The translations under genes were made by a program, and so were the position numbers. The notes under the pieces were generated by a model, which saw only the letters and a list, made by a program, of their open reading frames with translations, was not told the DNA's origin and searched no databases. Positions 1-7,994 of a stretch of DNA of 64,000 nt are shown here, one piece after another. The stretch comes from Marinococcus luteus (GTDB lineage: Bacteria; Bacillota; Bacilli; Bacillales; Marinococcaceae): assembly GCF_900106595.1 (NCBI RefSeq), contig NZ_FNNC01000001.1, forward strand, positions 124,001-188,000, given 5' to 3'. Every line of letters starts with the position of its first letter. The stretch's first letter is position 1.

Positions 1-1
1 A

Positions 2-1000
2 TCATGGTCCCAGTTTTTCGCAGAGATGATGCGCTGGCTGTTTAAAGATACGGATCTCATCATGATGGATCCGCAGCAGCCGGAGTGGAGAGAACTGGGC
101 GCCCCACTGTTTAAGAGCCTGCTGTCTGTGCCGGGAAAAATAAATGAGGCTGTTTATCAAGGCGCAGCTGAAAGGGCGGAAGCGGGTTACGGGGATGTCG
201 AAGGCATCAATTTTGACAGCGGCCACCTGTTTTATCATATAAATCATGTGCGGCATCTGCTTGAATATACAGGCGGGGCCTGGCGGAGCCGGAGATCAGG
301 AGAAACGATGGAAGCGGAGAAATTACTGGAAGAAGCAGTACACGCCCCCTTTCGTTTCAGTACTGATGTAGTCACCCGGCCACTGATGCAGGAACAGATG
401 CTTCCGGTTCTTCATTTCGTGGCAGGCCCGGGGGAGATACAGTACTGGTCTCTTTTGAAGCCGTTGTTTGAAACATTGGGCCTGCGGCTGCCGATTGTGC
501 AAAAGCGCATGGAGATACATTACGCCACCCGGCAGGTACAGCAGGCTGCTGAAAAAGAACATATTTCCTTTAGGGAACTGCTGAACTTACCGGCACTCGA
601 ACAAAAGCTTCAGGAGGTAAAGCATGCTGCCCTTGAAGTGGACGGAAAAGCCAAAGCGGCACAGGTGATGAAGGAAATGAAAGAAGCGCATGCCGCTCTT
701 GCGGACGAATGGATTCGGCAGTTTCCTTCACAGGAAAGTTTTGCAGAAGAAAACTGGCGGCGGATTGAAAAAGAAGTCCGGTATCTTGGGGACCGGCTGG
801 ATGCGGAACAGGGGCGTACCGTACAGGTTCACGTACGGCGGCTCGAAATGATTATAGGTCAGCTCTACCCGCGCCGGCAGCCAGCGGAACGGCAGGTGAA
901 CATTCTGTTTATGCTGAATGAGTTCGGCGACTGTCTTCCGTCACAGGTTTCAGCTGAAACAGAGTGGAAAAGCGGCCGGCAGAATATTATATTACTGTAG
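2..1000 (+). CDS. bshC: BshC, putative cysteine-adding enzyme of bacillithiol synthesis (3' part only)
   Basis: The reading frame is open from the first full codon at position 2, so the N-terminus lies outside the window; about 332 residues remain of a family that is usually near 540. The visible start of the frame (WSQFFAEMMRWLFKDTDLI) matches the mid-protein region of BshC proteins, and the rest is rich in charged helices, as expected for the family's coiled-coil region. BshC is proposed to add cysteine to glucosaminyl-malate in the last step of bacillithiol synthesis in the cytoplasm. It sits immediately before mraZ, as in Bacillus subtilis, and is followed by a strong hairpin terminator, so it ends its own transcription unit. 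Confidence 0.9.
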   Translation, partial: SWSQFFAEMMRWLFKDTDLIMMDPQQPEWRELGAPLFKSLLSVPGKINEAVYQGAAERAEAGYGDVEGINFDSGHLFYHINHVRHLLEYTGGAWRSRRSGETMEAEKLLEEAVHAPFRFSTDVVTRPLMQEQMLPVLHFVAGPGEIQYWSLLKPLFETLGLRLPIVQKRMEIHYATRQVQQAAEKEHISFRELLNLPALEQKLQEVKHAALEVDGKAKAAQVMKEMKEAHAALADEWIRQFPSQESFAEENWRRIEKEVRYLGDRLDAEQGRTVQVHVRRLEMIIGQLYPRRQPAERQVNILFMLNEFGDCLPSQVSAETEWKSGRQNIILL

Positions 1001-1035
1001 CATCTTCGTGCTGGTTTATACGATATCCGGCTGGA

Positions 1036-1066
1036 AACTTCCCGAAATAGCGGGAAGTTTTTTTTG
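1036..1066 (+). terminator. Rho-independent terminator after bshC
   Basis: A 9-bp perfect stem, AACTTCCCG (1036-1044) with CGGGAAGTT (1051-1059), has a 6-base loop and is followed by a run of eight T. It separates bshC from the dcw cluster. Confidence 0.9.
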
Positions 1067-1088
1067 TTAAAAAAATTTTCCGGAAAAA

Positions 1089-1112
1089 GTGGTACAAAGT
1101 GGGGGAATGTGG
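1089..1112 (+). promoter_or_regulatory. Probable MraZ operator: three GTGG repeats spaced 10 bp
   Basis: GTGG occurs at 1089, 1099 and 1109, exactly one helical turn apart, with a further copy at 1130. MraZ proteins are known to bind short direct repeats of TGGG/GTGG type with 10-bp periodicity upstream of their own gene. Position and spacing fit autorepression of the dcw operon. I could not assign a convincing -35/-10 pair here. Confidence 0.75.
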
Positions 1113-1150
1113 TAACTTAAATATATGGAGTGGTGAAAGGTTGGGTCCAT

Positions 1151-1582
1151 ATGTTTATGGGAGAATATCAACATAATATGGACGATAAAGGAAGAATTAT
1201 TATACCATCCCGTTTTCGGGAGAAGTTGGGAGATTCTTTCGTCGTTACCCGTGGTCTGGATGGATGCTTGTTTGTTTATCCATATGACGAATGGGAACGT
1301 ATTGAAACCAAATTAAAAGCTTTGCCTTTCACAAAAAAAGACGCAAGGGCATTCACCCGTTTTTTCTTTTCAGGAGCATCTGAGTGCGAACTTGATAAGC
1401 AGGGACGTTCGATGATTCCAACCACCCTCCGCCAATATGCAGAATTAAAAAAAGAATGTATGATCATCGGGGTAAGCAGCCGAGTAGAAATATGGGATAA
1501 ACACAAATGGGACGAATATTACGCAGAATCAGAAGAAGTATTTCCAGAGATTGCAGAGAACATGGCCGATTTGGATTTTTAA
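1151..1582 (+). CDS. mraZ: MraZ, transcriptional regulator of the dcw cluster
   Basis: This 143-residue protein has the usual family length and starts [15 protein letters not shown], the first of two AbrB-like MraZ half-domains; the second half contains the repeated element around [12 protein letters not shown]. MraZ binds direct repeats upstream of its own gene and represses the division and cell wall cluster. An in-frame start 21 bases upstream exists, but ATG 1151 matches the family N-terminus and lies 10 bases behind AAAGG at 1136-1140. It opens the dcw cluster and is followed 36 bases later by rsmH. Confidence 0.95.
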   Translation: MFMGEYQHNMDDKGRIIIPSRFREKLGDSFVVTRGLDGCLFVYPYDEWERIETKLKALPFTKKDARAFTRFFFSGASECELDKQGRSMIPTTLRQYAELKKECMIIGVSSRVEIWDKHKWDEYYAESEEVFPEIAENMADLDF

Positions 1583-1618
1583 AGCAGCATCAAACACGTT
1601 TTTGCCGGAGGAATAGAA

Positions 1619-2578
1619 GTGCCGCCACAATTTGAGCATGAAACCGTATTAAAGGAAGCAGCAGTCCAGGGACTGAACATTCAGCCGCACGGTGTGTATG
1701 TTGACTGTACCCTCGGCGGCGGTGGACACAGTGAAGAAATTATAAAACAGCTGTCTGCTGAAGGCTTTTTAATCGCCTTTGACCAGGATGAGGAAGCGAT
1801 TGAGCATGCACAGCAGCGGCTGCGTGCCTATGGGGAAAATTTCAGGATCGTACATAGCAATTTCCAGTTTTTAAAGGAAGAACTGCTTGAGCTTCAAGCC
1901 GGGCAGGTGAACGGAATATTATTCGATCTTGGAGTTTCATCACCGCAGTTCGACCGTCCGGAAAGAGGATTCAGCTACCGCTATAATGCTCCTCTTGATA
2001 TGAGAATGGACAGGCACCGGCAGGAGCGCACAGCAGCTGACATCGTCAATGAGGCGCCATTTCAGGAAATCTGGCAGATTCTTTCGGAATACGGGGAAGA
2101 GCGCTTTTCAAAGCAGATTGCCAGAAAAATCGAAAAAGCGCGTGAAGACCACCGTATCGAAACAACTGAAGAACTAGTGGAAATCATCAAAAGTGCAATA
2201 CCTGCACCGGCCAGGAGAAAAGGCGGGCATCCGGCGAAGCGGACTTTTCAGGCTTTGCGAATTGCTGTAAATAATGAACTTGATGTGTTCAAAGAAGCGC
2301 TCGATGATGCGTTGACAATGTTAGCGCCGGGCGGAAGATTGTGTGTAATAACATTTCATTCGTTAGAAGACAGAATTTGTAAAAAGTTGTTTAAACAGAA
2401 AAGTTCTCCACCTCCGCTTCCGAAGGGACTCCCGGTCGTGCCCGATGAAGCAGAACCAGACTTCAGCCTGGTTACAAAGAAACCGATCCTGCCATCAGAA
2501 GATGAACTGACGCAAAATCCAAGGGCGGCTTCCGCGAAGCTTCGAATCATCGAAAAACGCGAGGAGGGTAAACAATAA
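1619..2578 (+). CDS. rsmH: RsmH, 16S rRNA (cytosine-1402-N4) methyltransferase
   Basis: This S-adenosylmethionine-dependent enzyme methylates N4 of C1402 in the decoding centre of 16S rRNA. The 319-residue protein shows the SAM-binding start [15 protein letters not shown] near residue 28, the [13 protein letters not shown] segment near residue 100 and the family region around [20 protein letters not shown]. The start is GTG, placed behind GGAGG about 8 bases upstream. Its stop codon overlaps the ftsL start (TAATG), implying translational coupling. It was formerly called MraW. Confidence 0.96.
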   Translation: MPPQFEHETVLKEAAVQGLNIQPHGVYVDCTLGGGGHSEEIIKQLSAEGFLIAFDQDEEAIEHAQQRLRAYGENFRIVHSNFQFLKEELLELQAGQVNGILFDLGVSSPQFDRPERGFSYRYNAPLDMRMDRHRQERTAADIVNEAPFQEIWQILSEYGEERFSKQIARKIEKAREDHRIETTEELVEIIKSAIPAPARRKGGHPAKRTFQALRIAVNNELDVFKEALDDALTMLAPGGRLCVITFHSLEDRICKKLFKQKSSPPPLPKGLPVVPDEAEPDFSLVTKKPILPSEDELTQNPRAASAKLRIIEKREEGKQ

Positions 2579-2946
2579 TGGAGAATTTGGCACAGCAGAT
2601 TAAACGCCAGCAGGAAGACAAACAAATAGTACATAAAAAAGTCCAGTACCACGTTCGTGGTGGTATTACAAAGGGTGAAAAACTGATTATGACGGCCGTC
2701 ATAATCGGGGTTTTAATCGCCTCCTTTTTCATCGTTTCGAATTTTGCTACGATACACGCCCAGGACCAGCAGATTGACCAGACCGCAACCCAGATTCAGG
2801 AGCAGCAGCAGGTGAATCAAAACCTTGAGCTGCAGGTGGCTGAACTTAGTTCACCGGAGCGTATCATGGACTACGCCAAAAACGAATTGGGTATGGAAAT
2901 GAAAGATGAAAATATTCAAGTCGTGAACGGAACAGAACAGAACTGA
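2578..2946 (+). CDS. ftsL: FtsL, bitopic divisome protein
   Basis: This 122-residue protein has a basic cytoplasmic N-terminus, one membrane segment at about residues 36-56 (LIMTAVIIGVLIASFF) and an extracellular Gln-rich leucine-zipper-like coiled coil. The conserved late motif around SSPERIMDYAKNELGM is diagnostic for the FtsL/DivIC group. It forms the DivIB-FtsL-DivIC complex that activates septal peptidoglycan synthesis. Its position between rsmH and the division penicillin-binding protein supports FtsL rather than DivIC. Confidence 0.93.
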   Translation: MENLAQQIKRQQEDKQIVHKKVQYHVRGGITKGEKLIMTAVIIGVLIASFFIVSNFATIHAQDQQIDQTATQIQEQQQVNQNLELQVAELSSPERIMDYAKNELGMEMKDENIQVVNGTEQN

Positions 2947-2949
2947 TGC

Positions 2950-2995
2950 AGAAGGGAGGGGAATCCGTGGAAACGCGGTAGTACTACTCCCTTCT
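2950..2995 (+). other. Two-tier hairpin between ftsL and pbpB
   Basis: A 9-bp outer stem, AGAAGGGAG (2950-2958) with CTCCCTTCT (2987-2995), encloses a 5-bp stem CCGTG/CGCGG capped by a GAAA tetraloop. No T-run follows, so it is not a standard terminator. It also contains a strong Shine-Dalgarno-like GGGAGGGG followed by GTG GAA ACG CGG TAG, a possible four-codon minimal reading frame. Function unknown. Confidence 0.45.
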
Positions 2996-3052
2996 TGCAA
3001 GTTAATCTACGCCCCGTTACATGTAAAAATTCAGGTGGTGAACGTTCTCAGC

Positions 3053-5350
3053 ATGAAGAAATTGAAAAATACGAAGGTGCGGGCGCTTTTACTGGTTATT
3101 GCTGTAGCTGTTTTCTTTCTCATATTCACCGGACGCATGGTGTATATCCAGGTGGGGAAAACAGTGGAGGGCAATGATCTTGCAAGTATGGCAGACTCCA
3201 GATATACCACGACCGAAACCGTTGAGGCAAAACGGGGCACTATTTACGACAAGCAGGGAGAACCACTGGCAGAACAGGTGCCTTCCTATTCTGTCTACGC
3301 CGTCCTTGATGAATCCTACGATGACCATGTGAAAAACCCGGCGAGGGTAGCAAGGGAGCTTGGGCCGCTGATCGGCATGGAAGCGGCGGAGCTCGAAGAC
3401 ATGCTCGAACGTGACCAGTACCAGGTGGAGCTTGGTTCCGGGAGCAAGTATTTAACGCTGTCTGAACGAGAAGAAATTGAACAGCTTGATCTCGCAGGCA
3501 TTCATTTTCGCGAAGAGCCGAGCCGCTACTATCCAAACCAGACGTTTGCAAGCCATGTGCTTGGTTACACGAATCGGGACATGTCAGAAGCTCAGATGGG
3601 GCTTGAAGCCGGATTGAATGAAGAATTAACCGGCGAAGACGGAACAAGAACAGAATCCGAGGAAAACGCTCTTCTTGATGAAGAAGAAACGACGACGAAT
3701 ACGGCCAAAGACGGCGAAGACGTTTACCTGACCCTGGACGGCAATATTCAAAGCGTGCTCGAGCAGTCGATGTCTGAGGTGGAAGAAAACTACAGCCCGA
3801 ACAAAATGATGGGCATTGTGGCCGATGCAGACAGCGGGGAAATTCTCGGCATGAGTAATCGGCCGAGCTTCAACCCGAATGAATATGAAGAAATCGAAAA
3901 CTATACCAACTATGCGGTTTCCGACCAGTTTGAGCCCGGGTCGACGATTAAAATGTTTACTCTGGCTGCTGCGATCGACGAAGGAGTATATGAAGGTAAA
4001 GATACTTATGAGTCCGGCACATATGAAGTCTCCGGGGAAACGATCCGGGACCATAACAAAGGAGAAGGCTGGGGAGAAATCACGTACAATGAAGGCCTCC
4101 GTCGTTCCTCAAACGTAGCATTTATGAGAATAGCTCTGGAAATTCTGCCGGAAGGAGCCTTATTTGATTACCTGGAGAAATTCGGATTCGGGCAGGAAAC
4201 CGGTATTGATCTGCCGAATGAGGCGGACGGGGCGTTGGCAGAAGAAACGCCGTTAAATGAAGGTATTACTGCCTTTGGCCAGGCCTCAACGGTTACCCCG
4301 ATTCAAATGGTTCAGGGAGCCACTGCTATCGCCAATGATGGCAAAATGATGCAGCCTTACGTGATTGATCATATTGAGAATCCGAATAATAACGAAACGA
4401 CCTATCAATCCGAACCAAAGGAAGCTGGTACACCGATCAGTAAAAGTGCAGCCCGGGAGACCAGGGAAAAGCTGCAAACGGTCGTTGACGGGGAAAACGG
4501 CACAGGGGCACCATATCAGATTGACGGAGTTGAGGTGGCCGGAAAAACGGGGACGGCTCAAATTCCCGATCCTGAAGGGGGAGGCTACCTGAGCGGCGAG
4601 AACCAGAATATTTTCTCCTTCATCGGAATGGCGCCGGCAGATGACCCGGAAATTATTGTCTACGTTGTCGTGGACCGTCCGGAGCTTGAGCCGACGGAGA
4701 CAGGGTCTGATGCTGTGAGTGCTATTTTTAATCCGGTGATGCAGCAGAGCCTTTCATACATGAATCTTACTCCCTCGGATGTTGAGGATACAAAAGCCTA
4801 TGAAGAGTCAGGTATTGAATTTGAAGACTATACCGGAAAATCAGTGAATAAAGCTGAAAATGCCGCTGAGAATGCGGGGCTGGAGCCAGTGGTGATTGGC
4901 GACGGCAATCAGGTGGAAAGTCAGATTCCTACAAATACGGAACGGCTGATCGTAGGTGAAAAAGTAATCTTCCTGACAAACGGACAAAAAAGTATTCCTG
5001 ATGTCAGCGGATGGTCCCTCCGGGAAATCCAGCGGCTCGAAACGCTGCTTGAAATCGATATAGACACCAGCGGATCCGGCTATGTCAGCTCCCAGTCGGT
5101 TGATCCCGGCACAGCTGTAAGTGCTGCCGGAAACATGGAAGTCGAGCTGGTGCCGCCGGACGAACTGCAGGAGCTGCAGGATGCTCAGGCAGAGCAGGAG
5201 GAAACAGAAGAAAATAGCGCGGAAAATGAAAACGGGGAACAACAGCCGGAAGAGGCTGAAGCAGAGGAATCTGAAACCCAGGAAAATGATACAGAGGAAA
5301 GCTCTGGTGAAGAGCAGCCAGAAGAAAGTGAAGCACCGGTAGAAAATTAA
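3053..5350 (+). CDS. pbpB: PbpB (PBP2B-type), class B division transpeptidase with PASTA domains
   Basis: This is the septal D,D-transpeptidase of the divisome, anchored by an N-terminal membrane segment (about residues 9-28). The active-site serine lies in EPGSTIKMF (about Ser297), followed by SSN near 352 and KTGTAQ near 498. Two PASTA domains follow (about 593-645 and 648-702). The last 60 or so residues are an extremely acidic Glu/Gln-rich tail not needed by the family. ATG 3053 is preferred over GTG 3035 because AGGTGGTG lies 12 bases upstream and the protein then begins MKKLKNTK. In B. subtilis the next gene would be the sporulation paralogue spoVD, which is absent here. Confidence 0.94.
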   Translation: MKKLKNTKVRALLLVIAVAVFFLIFTGRMVYIQVGKTVEGNDLASMADSRYTTTETVEAKRGTIYDKQGEPLAEQVPSYSVYAVLDESYDDHVKNPARVARELGPLIGMEAAELEDMLERDQYQVELGSGSKYLTLSEREEIEQLDLAGIHFREEPSRYYPNQTFASHVLGYTNRDMSEAQMGLEAGLNEELTGEDGTRTESEENALLDEEETTTNTAKDGEDVYLTLDGNIQSVLEQSMSEVEENYSPNKMMGIVADADSGEILGMSNRPSFNPNEYEEIENYTNYAVSDQFEPGSTIKMFTLAAAIDEGVYEGKDTYESGTYEVSGETIRDHNKGEGWGEITYNEGLRRSSNVAFMRIALEILPEGALFDYLEKFGFGQETGIDLPNEADGALAEETPLNEGITAFGQASTVTPIQMVQGATAIANDGKMMQPYVIDHIENPNNNETTYQSEPKEAGTPISKSAARETREKLQTVVDGENGTGAPYQIDGVEVAGKTGTAQIPDPEGGGYLSGENQNIFSFIGMAPADDPEIIVYVVVDRPELEPTETGSDAVSAIFNPVMQQSLSYMNLTPSDVEDTKAYEESGIEFEDYTGKSVNKAENAAENAGLEPVVIGDGNQVESQIPTNTERLIVGEKVIFLTNGQKSIPDVSGWSLREIQRLETLLEIDIDTSGSGYVSSQSVDPGTAVSAAGNMEVELVPPDELQELQDAQAEQEETEENSAENENGEQQPEEAEAEESETQENDTEESSGEEQPEESEAPVEN

Positions 5351-5400
5351 TGACGATTGTCCCATGACATGTTTTATCGTTCACATTAGAATGAGTGAAG

Positions 5401-5435
5401 TGTACGCAGAGAACGAACATAATTCTCTGCGTGCA
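5401..5435 (+). other. Intergenic hairpin between pbpB and murE
   Basis: A 13-bp stem (12 Watson-Crick pairs and one T-G) is formed by 5401-5413 and 5423-5435, with core ACGCAGAGAA and TTCTCTGCGT and a 9-base loop. No T-tract follows. It lies where spoVD sits in sporulating relatives. It may be an mRNA processing or stability element; function unknown. Confidence 0.5.
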
Positions 5436-5525
5436 TATTCATTAAAAGACAGCCGGGAAGAACGACACACATTTTTTCTATAATTAGTGGTAAACACTTG
5501 CTCCGGATAGAAAAGAGGCACGGAA

Positions 5526-6995
5526 ATGAAATATATAACAGACATTATTCCAAGTATAATGGTGCGGATTGAGCGCGAAGACAAAGAAATAGAAAGCTTA
5601 CATATGGATTCCAGGGGAGTGAGCCCAAATGGTCTGTTTTTTTGTATTGAAGGGACCAAAGTAGACGGCCATGATTTTGCCGCCCACGCAGTAAGTAACG
5701 GGGCGGCGGCTGTGATAGCGGAACGGCATGTCGACGTAGAAGCACCTGTGTGGCTCGTGAAGGATACCCAGAAGGTAATGGCCTACGCAGCGGATCATTT
5801 CTATGGGCACCCTACAAAGGATGTTCGCGTAATCGGTATTACCGGTACAAATGGTAAAACCACCACCAGCCATTTAGTCGAATCTATCCTGAACGAAGAA
5901 CAGACAAAGACAGGCTTAATTGGCACTATGTATGCAAAAATCGGAAATGAATCCGTGGAGACAAATAATACCACGCCTGAATCCCTGGAGCTGCAGCAGC
6001 TGTTTGCGGCAATGCGGGATAAAGAAGTAAAAAGCTGTGTTATGGAGGTTTCGTCTCATGCGCTGCAAATGGGACGTGTACGCGGCGTCCAGTTTCGTAC
6101 AGCGGTTTTTACGAACCTTTCACAGGATCATCTGGACTATCACGGTTCGATGGAAAGCTACAGAAACGCTAAAAGCCTCCTGTTTTCCCAGCTCGGAAAC
6201 AGTTTTGCAGGAGAACTGAGCACTGCGGTATTGAATGGAGACGACGAAGCCTCTGATTACTTTCAGGCAGTGACTACAGCGCCGGTACTCACATATGGAA
6301 TCAATGACCGCAATGATATCTACGCTGAAAATATAAAAACCACCGGCGGGAAAACATCGTTTACGCTGAATACCCCTTGGGGAAGCACGGAGGTGGAGTA
6401 TCCGCTGCTTGGAAAATTCAATGTATACAATGCGCTCGCAGCCATTACTGCATGCATTGCAGAAAACGTTTCTGTCACAAGCATCGTTGACGGCTTAAAG
6501 AATGCACCGGTCGTAAGCGGCAGATTTGAAGCTGTAGAAGCAGGGCAGAAAAGCACAATTGTCGTTGATTACGCTCATACTCCAGGCGGTTTGGAAAATG
6601 TAGCTCAAACAGCCTTTGATATGACTGAAGGACGTCTCTACACCGTGGTAGGGTGCGGCGGAGACAGAGACAAAGAAAAAAGGCCAAAAATGGCAGCTGC
6701 AGCAGAAAAATTCAGCGATCTGGTAATTCTCACCTCCGACAATCCCCGCTCGGAAGACCCGGTCAAAATATTAGAGCAGATGGAAGCAGGGTTCACCGGT
6801 ACAAAATACGAAATCATTGAGGACCGCCGGAAGGCGATCGAACGTGCCGTATTCCTTGCAGGGGCCGGGGACACAGTGCTCGTTGCGGGCAAAGGCCACG
6901 AAACGCATCAGGTGATAGGGGACCAAACACTGGAATTTGATGACCGGGAAGTGGCAAAAGACGCGGTCAGAAAGAAAAATAATAAACAGGCTTAG
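5526..6995 (+). CDS. murE: MurE, UDP-MurNAc-L-Ala-D-Glu:meso-diaminopimelate ligase
   Basis: This cytoplasmic ATP-dependent ligase adds the third amino acid of the peptidoglycan stem peptide. The 489-residue protein has the ATP loop GITGTNGKTTTSH near residue 105 and the DNPRSEDP motif near residue 405; DNPR is the signature for meso-diaminopimelate rather than lysine, so the wall is predicted to be mDAP type. An AGAGG sequence precedes ATG 5526. A TATAAT hexamer at 5479-5484 could be a -10 box, but no good -35 was found. Confidence 0.96.
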   Translation: MKYITDIIPSIMVRIEREDKEIESLHMDSRGVSPNGLFFCIEGTKVDGHDFAAHAVSNGAAAVIAERHVDVEAPVWLVKDTQKVMAYAADHFYGHPTKDVRVIGITGTNGKTTTSHLVESILNEEQTKTGLIGTMYAKIGNESVETNNTTPESLELQQLFAAMRDKEVKSCVMEVSSHALQMGRVRGVQFRTAVFTNLSQDHLDYHGSMESYRNAKSLLFSQLGNSFAGELSTAVLNGDDEASDYFQAVTTAPVLTYGINDRNDIYAENIKTTGGKTSFTLNTPWGSTEVEYPLLGKFNVYNALAAITACIAENVSVTSIVDGLKNAPVVSGRFEAVEAGQKSTIVVDYAHTPGGLENVAQTAFDMTEGRLYTVVGCGGDRDKEKRPKMAAAAEKFSDLVILTSDNPRSEDPVKILEQMEAGFTGTKYEIIEDRRKAIERAVFLAGAGDTVLVAGKGHETHQVIGDQTLEFDDREVAKDAVRKKNNKQA

Positions 6996-7022
6996 TGTTT
7001 CATACTGAAAGGAGCTCCCTTG

Positions 7023-7994
7023 ATGGGTTTTGCAGCTTTAATAGTAACAATAGTTTCATTTATTATATGTGCGGTTTCAGCACCGGTTCTTATTCCAGCT
7101 TTAAAACGGCTGAAATTTGGCCAGAGCATCCGGGAAACGGGGCCGGAATCGCATCAGAAAAAAGACGGTACGCCAACAATGGGAGGCGCAATGATTATTG
7201 CCGGCCTTTTGATTACTGCTCTTATCGTGCTGCCGATTTTTGTCGGCTACACAACGGAAATATGGCTGCTCCTGCTTGTAACTGTAGGATTCGGAATACT
7301 TGGGTTTTTGGATGATTTCATTAAAATTGTCATGAAACGAAATCTCGGCCTTACAAGTATTCAGAAGCTGATTGGCCAGATTGTTATTGCATTTATCTTT
7401 TTTATTGTTTTGTATAATGGCACGTTTGATACGAGTGTAGCTGTGCCGGGAACCGAGTGGTCACTCGAATTCGGATGGGCATATTTCTTTCTTATAATTG
7501 TTATGCTCGTCGGTGCTTCCAACGCAGTGAATTTGACGGACGGGCTGGATGGACTGCTGGCCGGTACGGGAACGATGGCGTTTGCCGCTTATGCCCTGGT
7601 CGCCTTTTCGCTCGGGTATATGGACGTTGGGCTGTTTGCTTTTGCAGTGGTGGGCAGCCTGCTCGGCTTTTTAATCTTCAATAAATACCCGGCAAAGATT
7701 TTCATGGGAGATACCGGCTCCCTGGCCCTCGGGGGCGCGATTGCTGCTGTAGCTATTTTAACGAAAACCGAATTGACGCTGATTGTGATCGGCCTCGTAT
7801 TTGTTTTGGAGACGCTGAGCGTCATTATTCAGGTGATTTCTTACAAATTAAGAGGGAAAAAGGTATTTAAAATGAGCCCGGTTCATCACCATTTTGAACT
7901 GTCAGGCTGGTCGGAGTGGCAGGTCGTTACTGCTTTTTGGGTGGTAGGAGCTGCCGCCGGGCTGTCCGGGGTCGCATTAGAGGTGTTTTTATAA
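7023..7994 (+). CDS. mraY: MraY, phospho-MurNAc-pentapeptide translocase
   Basis: This membrane enzyme transfers phospho-MurNAc-pentapeptide to undecaprenyl phosphate to make lipid I. The 323-residue protein has about ten membrane segments and the catalytic motifs GFLDDFIKI, NLTDGLDGL and MGDTGSLALGG, plus the late PVHHHFEL loop. ATG 7023 lies 8 bases after AAAGGAG (7008-7014); an in-frame TTG just before is less well placed. Its stop overlaps the murD start in TAATG. Confidence 0.96.
   Translation: MGFAALIVTIVSFIICAVSAPVLIPALKRLKFGQSIRETGPESHQKKDGTPTMGGAMIIAGLLITALIVLPIFVGYTTEIWLLLLVTVGFGILGFLDDFIKIVMKRNLGLTSIQKLIGQIVIAFIFFIVLYNGTFDTSVAVPGTEWSLEFGWAYFFLIIVMLVGASNAVNLTDGLDGLLAGTGTMAFAAYALVAFSLGYMDVGLFAFAVVGSLLGFLIFNKYPAKIFMGDTGSLALGGAIAAVAILTKTELTLIVIGLVFVLETLSVIIQVISYKLRGKKVFKMSPVHHHFELSGWSEWQVVTAFWVVGAAAGLSGVALEVFL

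Noticed and set aside
5411-5428. LexA-box-like sequence (CGAAC with nearby TTCTC) between pbpB and murE
   Set aside because: The right half does not fit GTTCG, and the bases are fully explained by the longer perfect hairpin 5401-5435.
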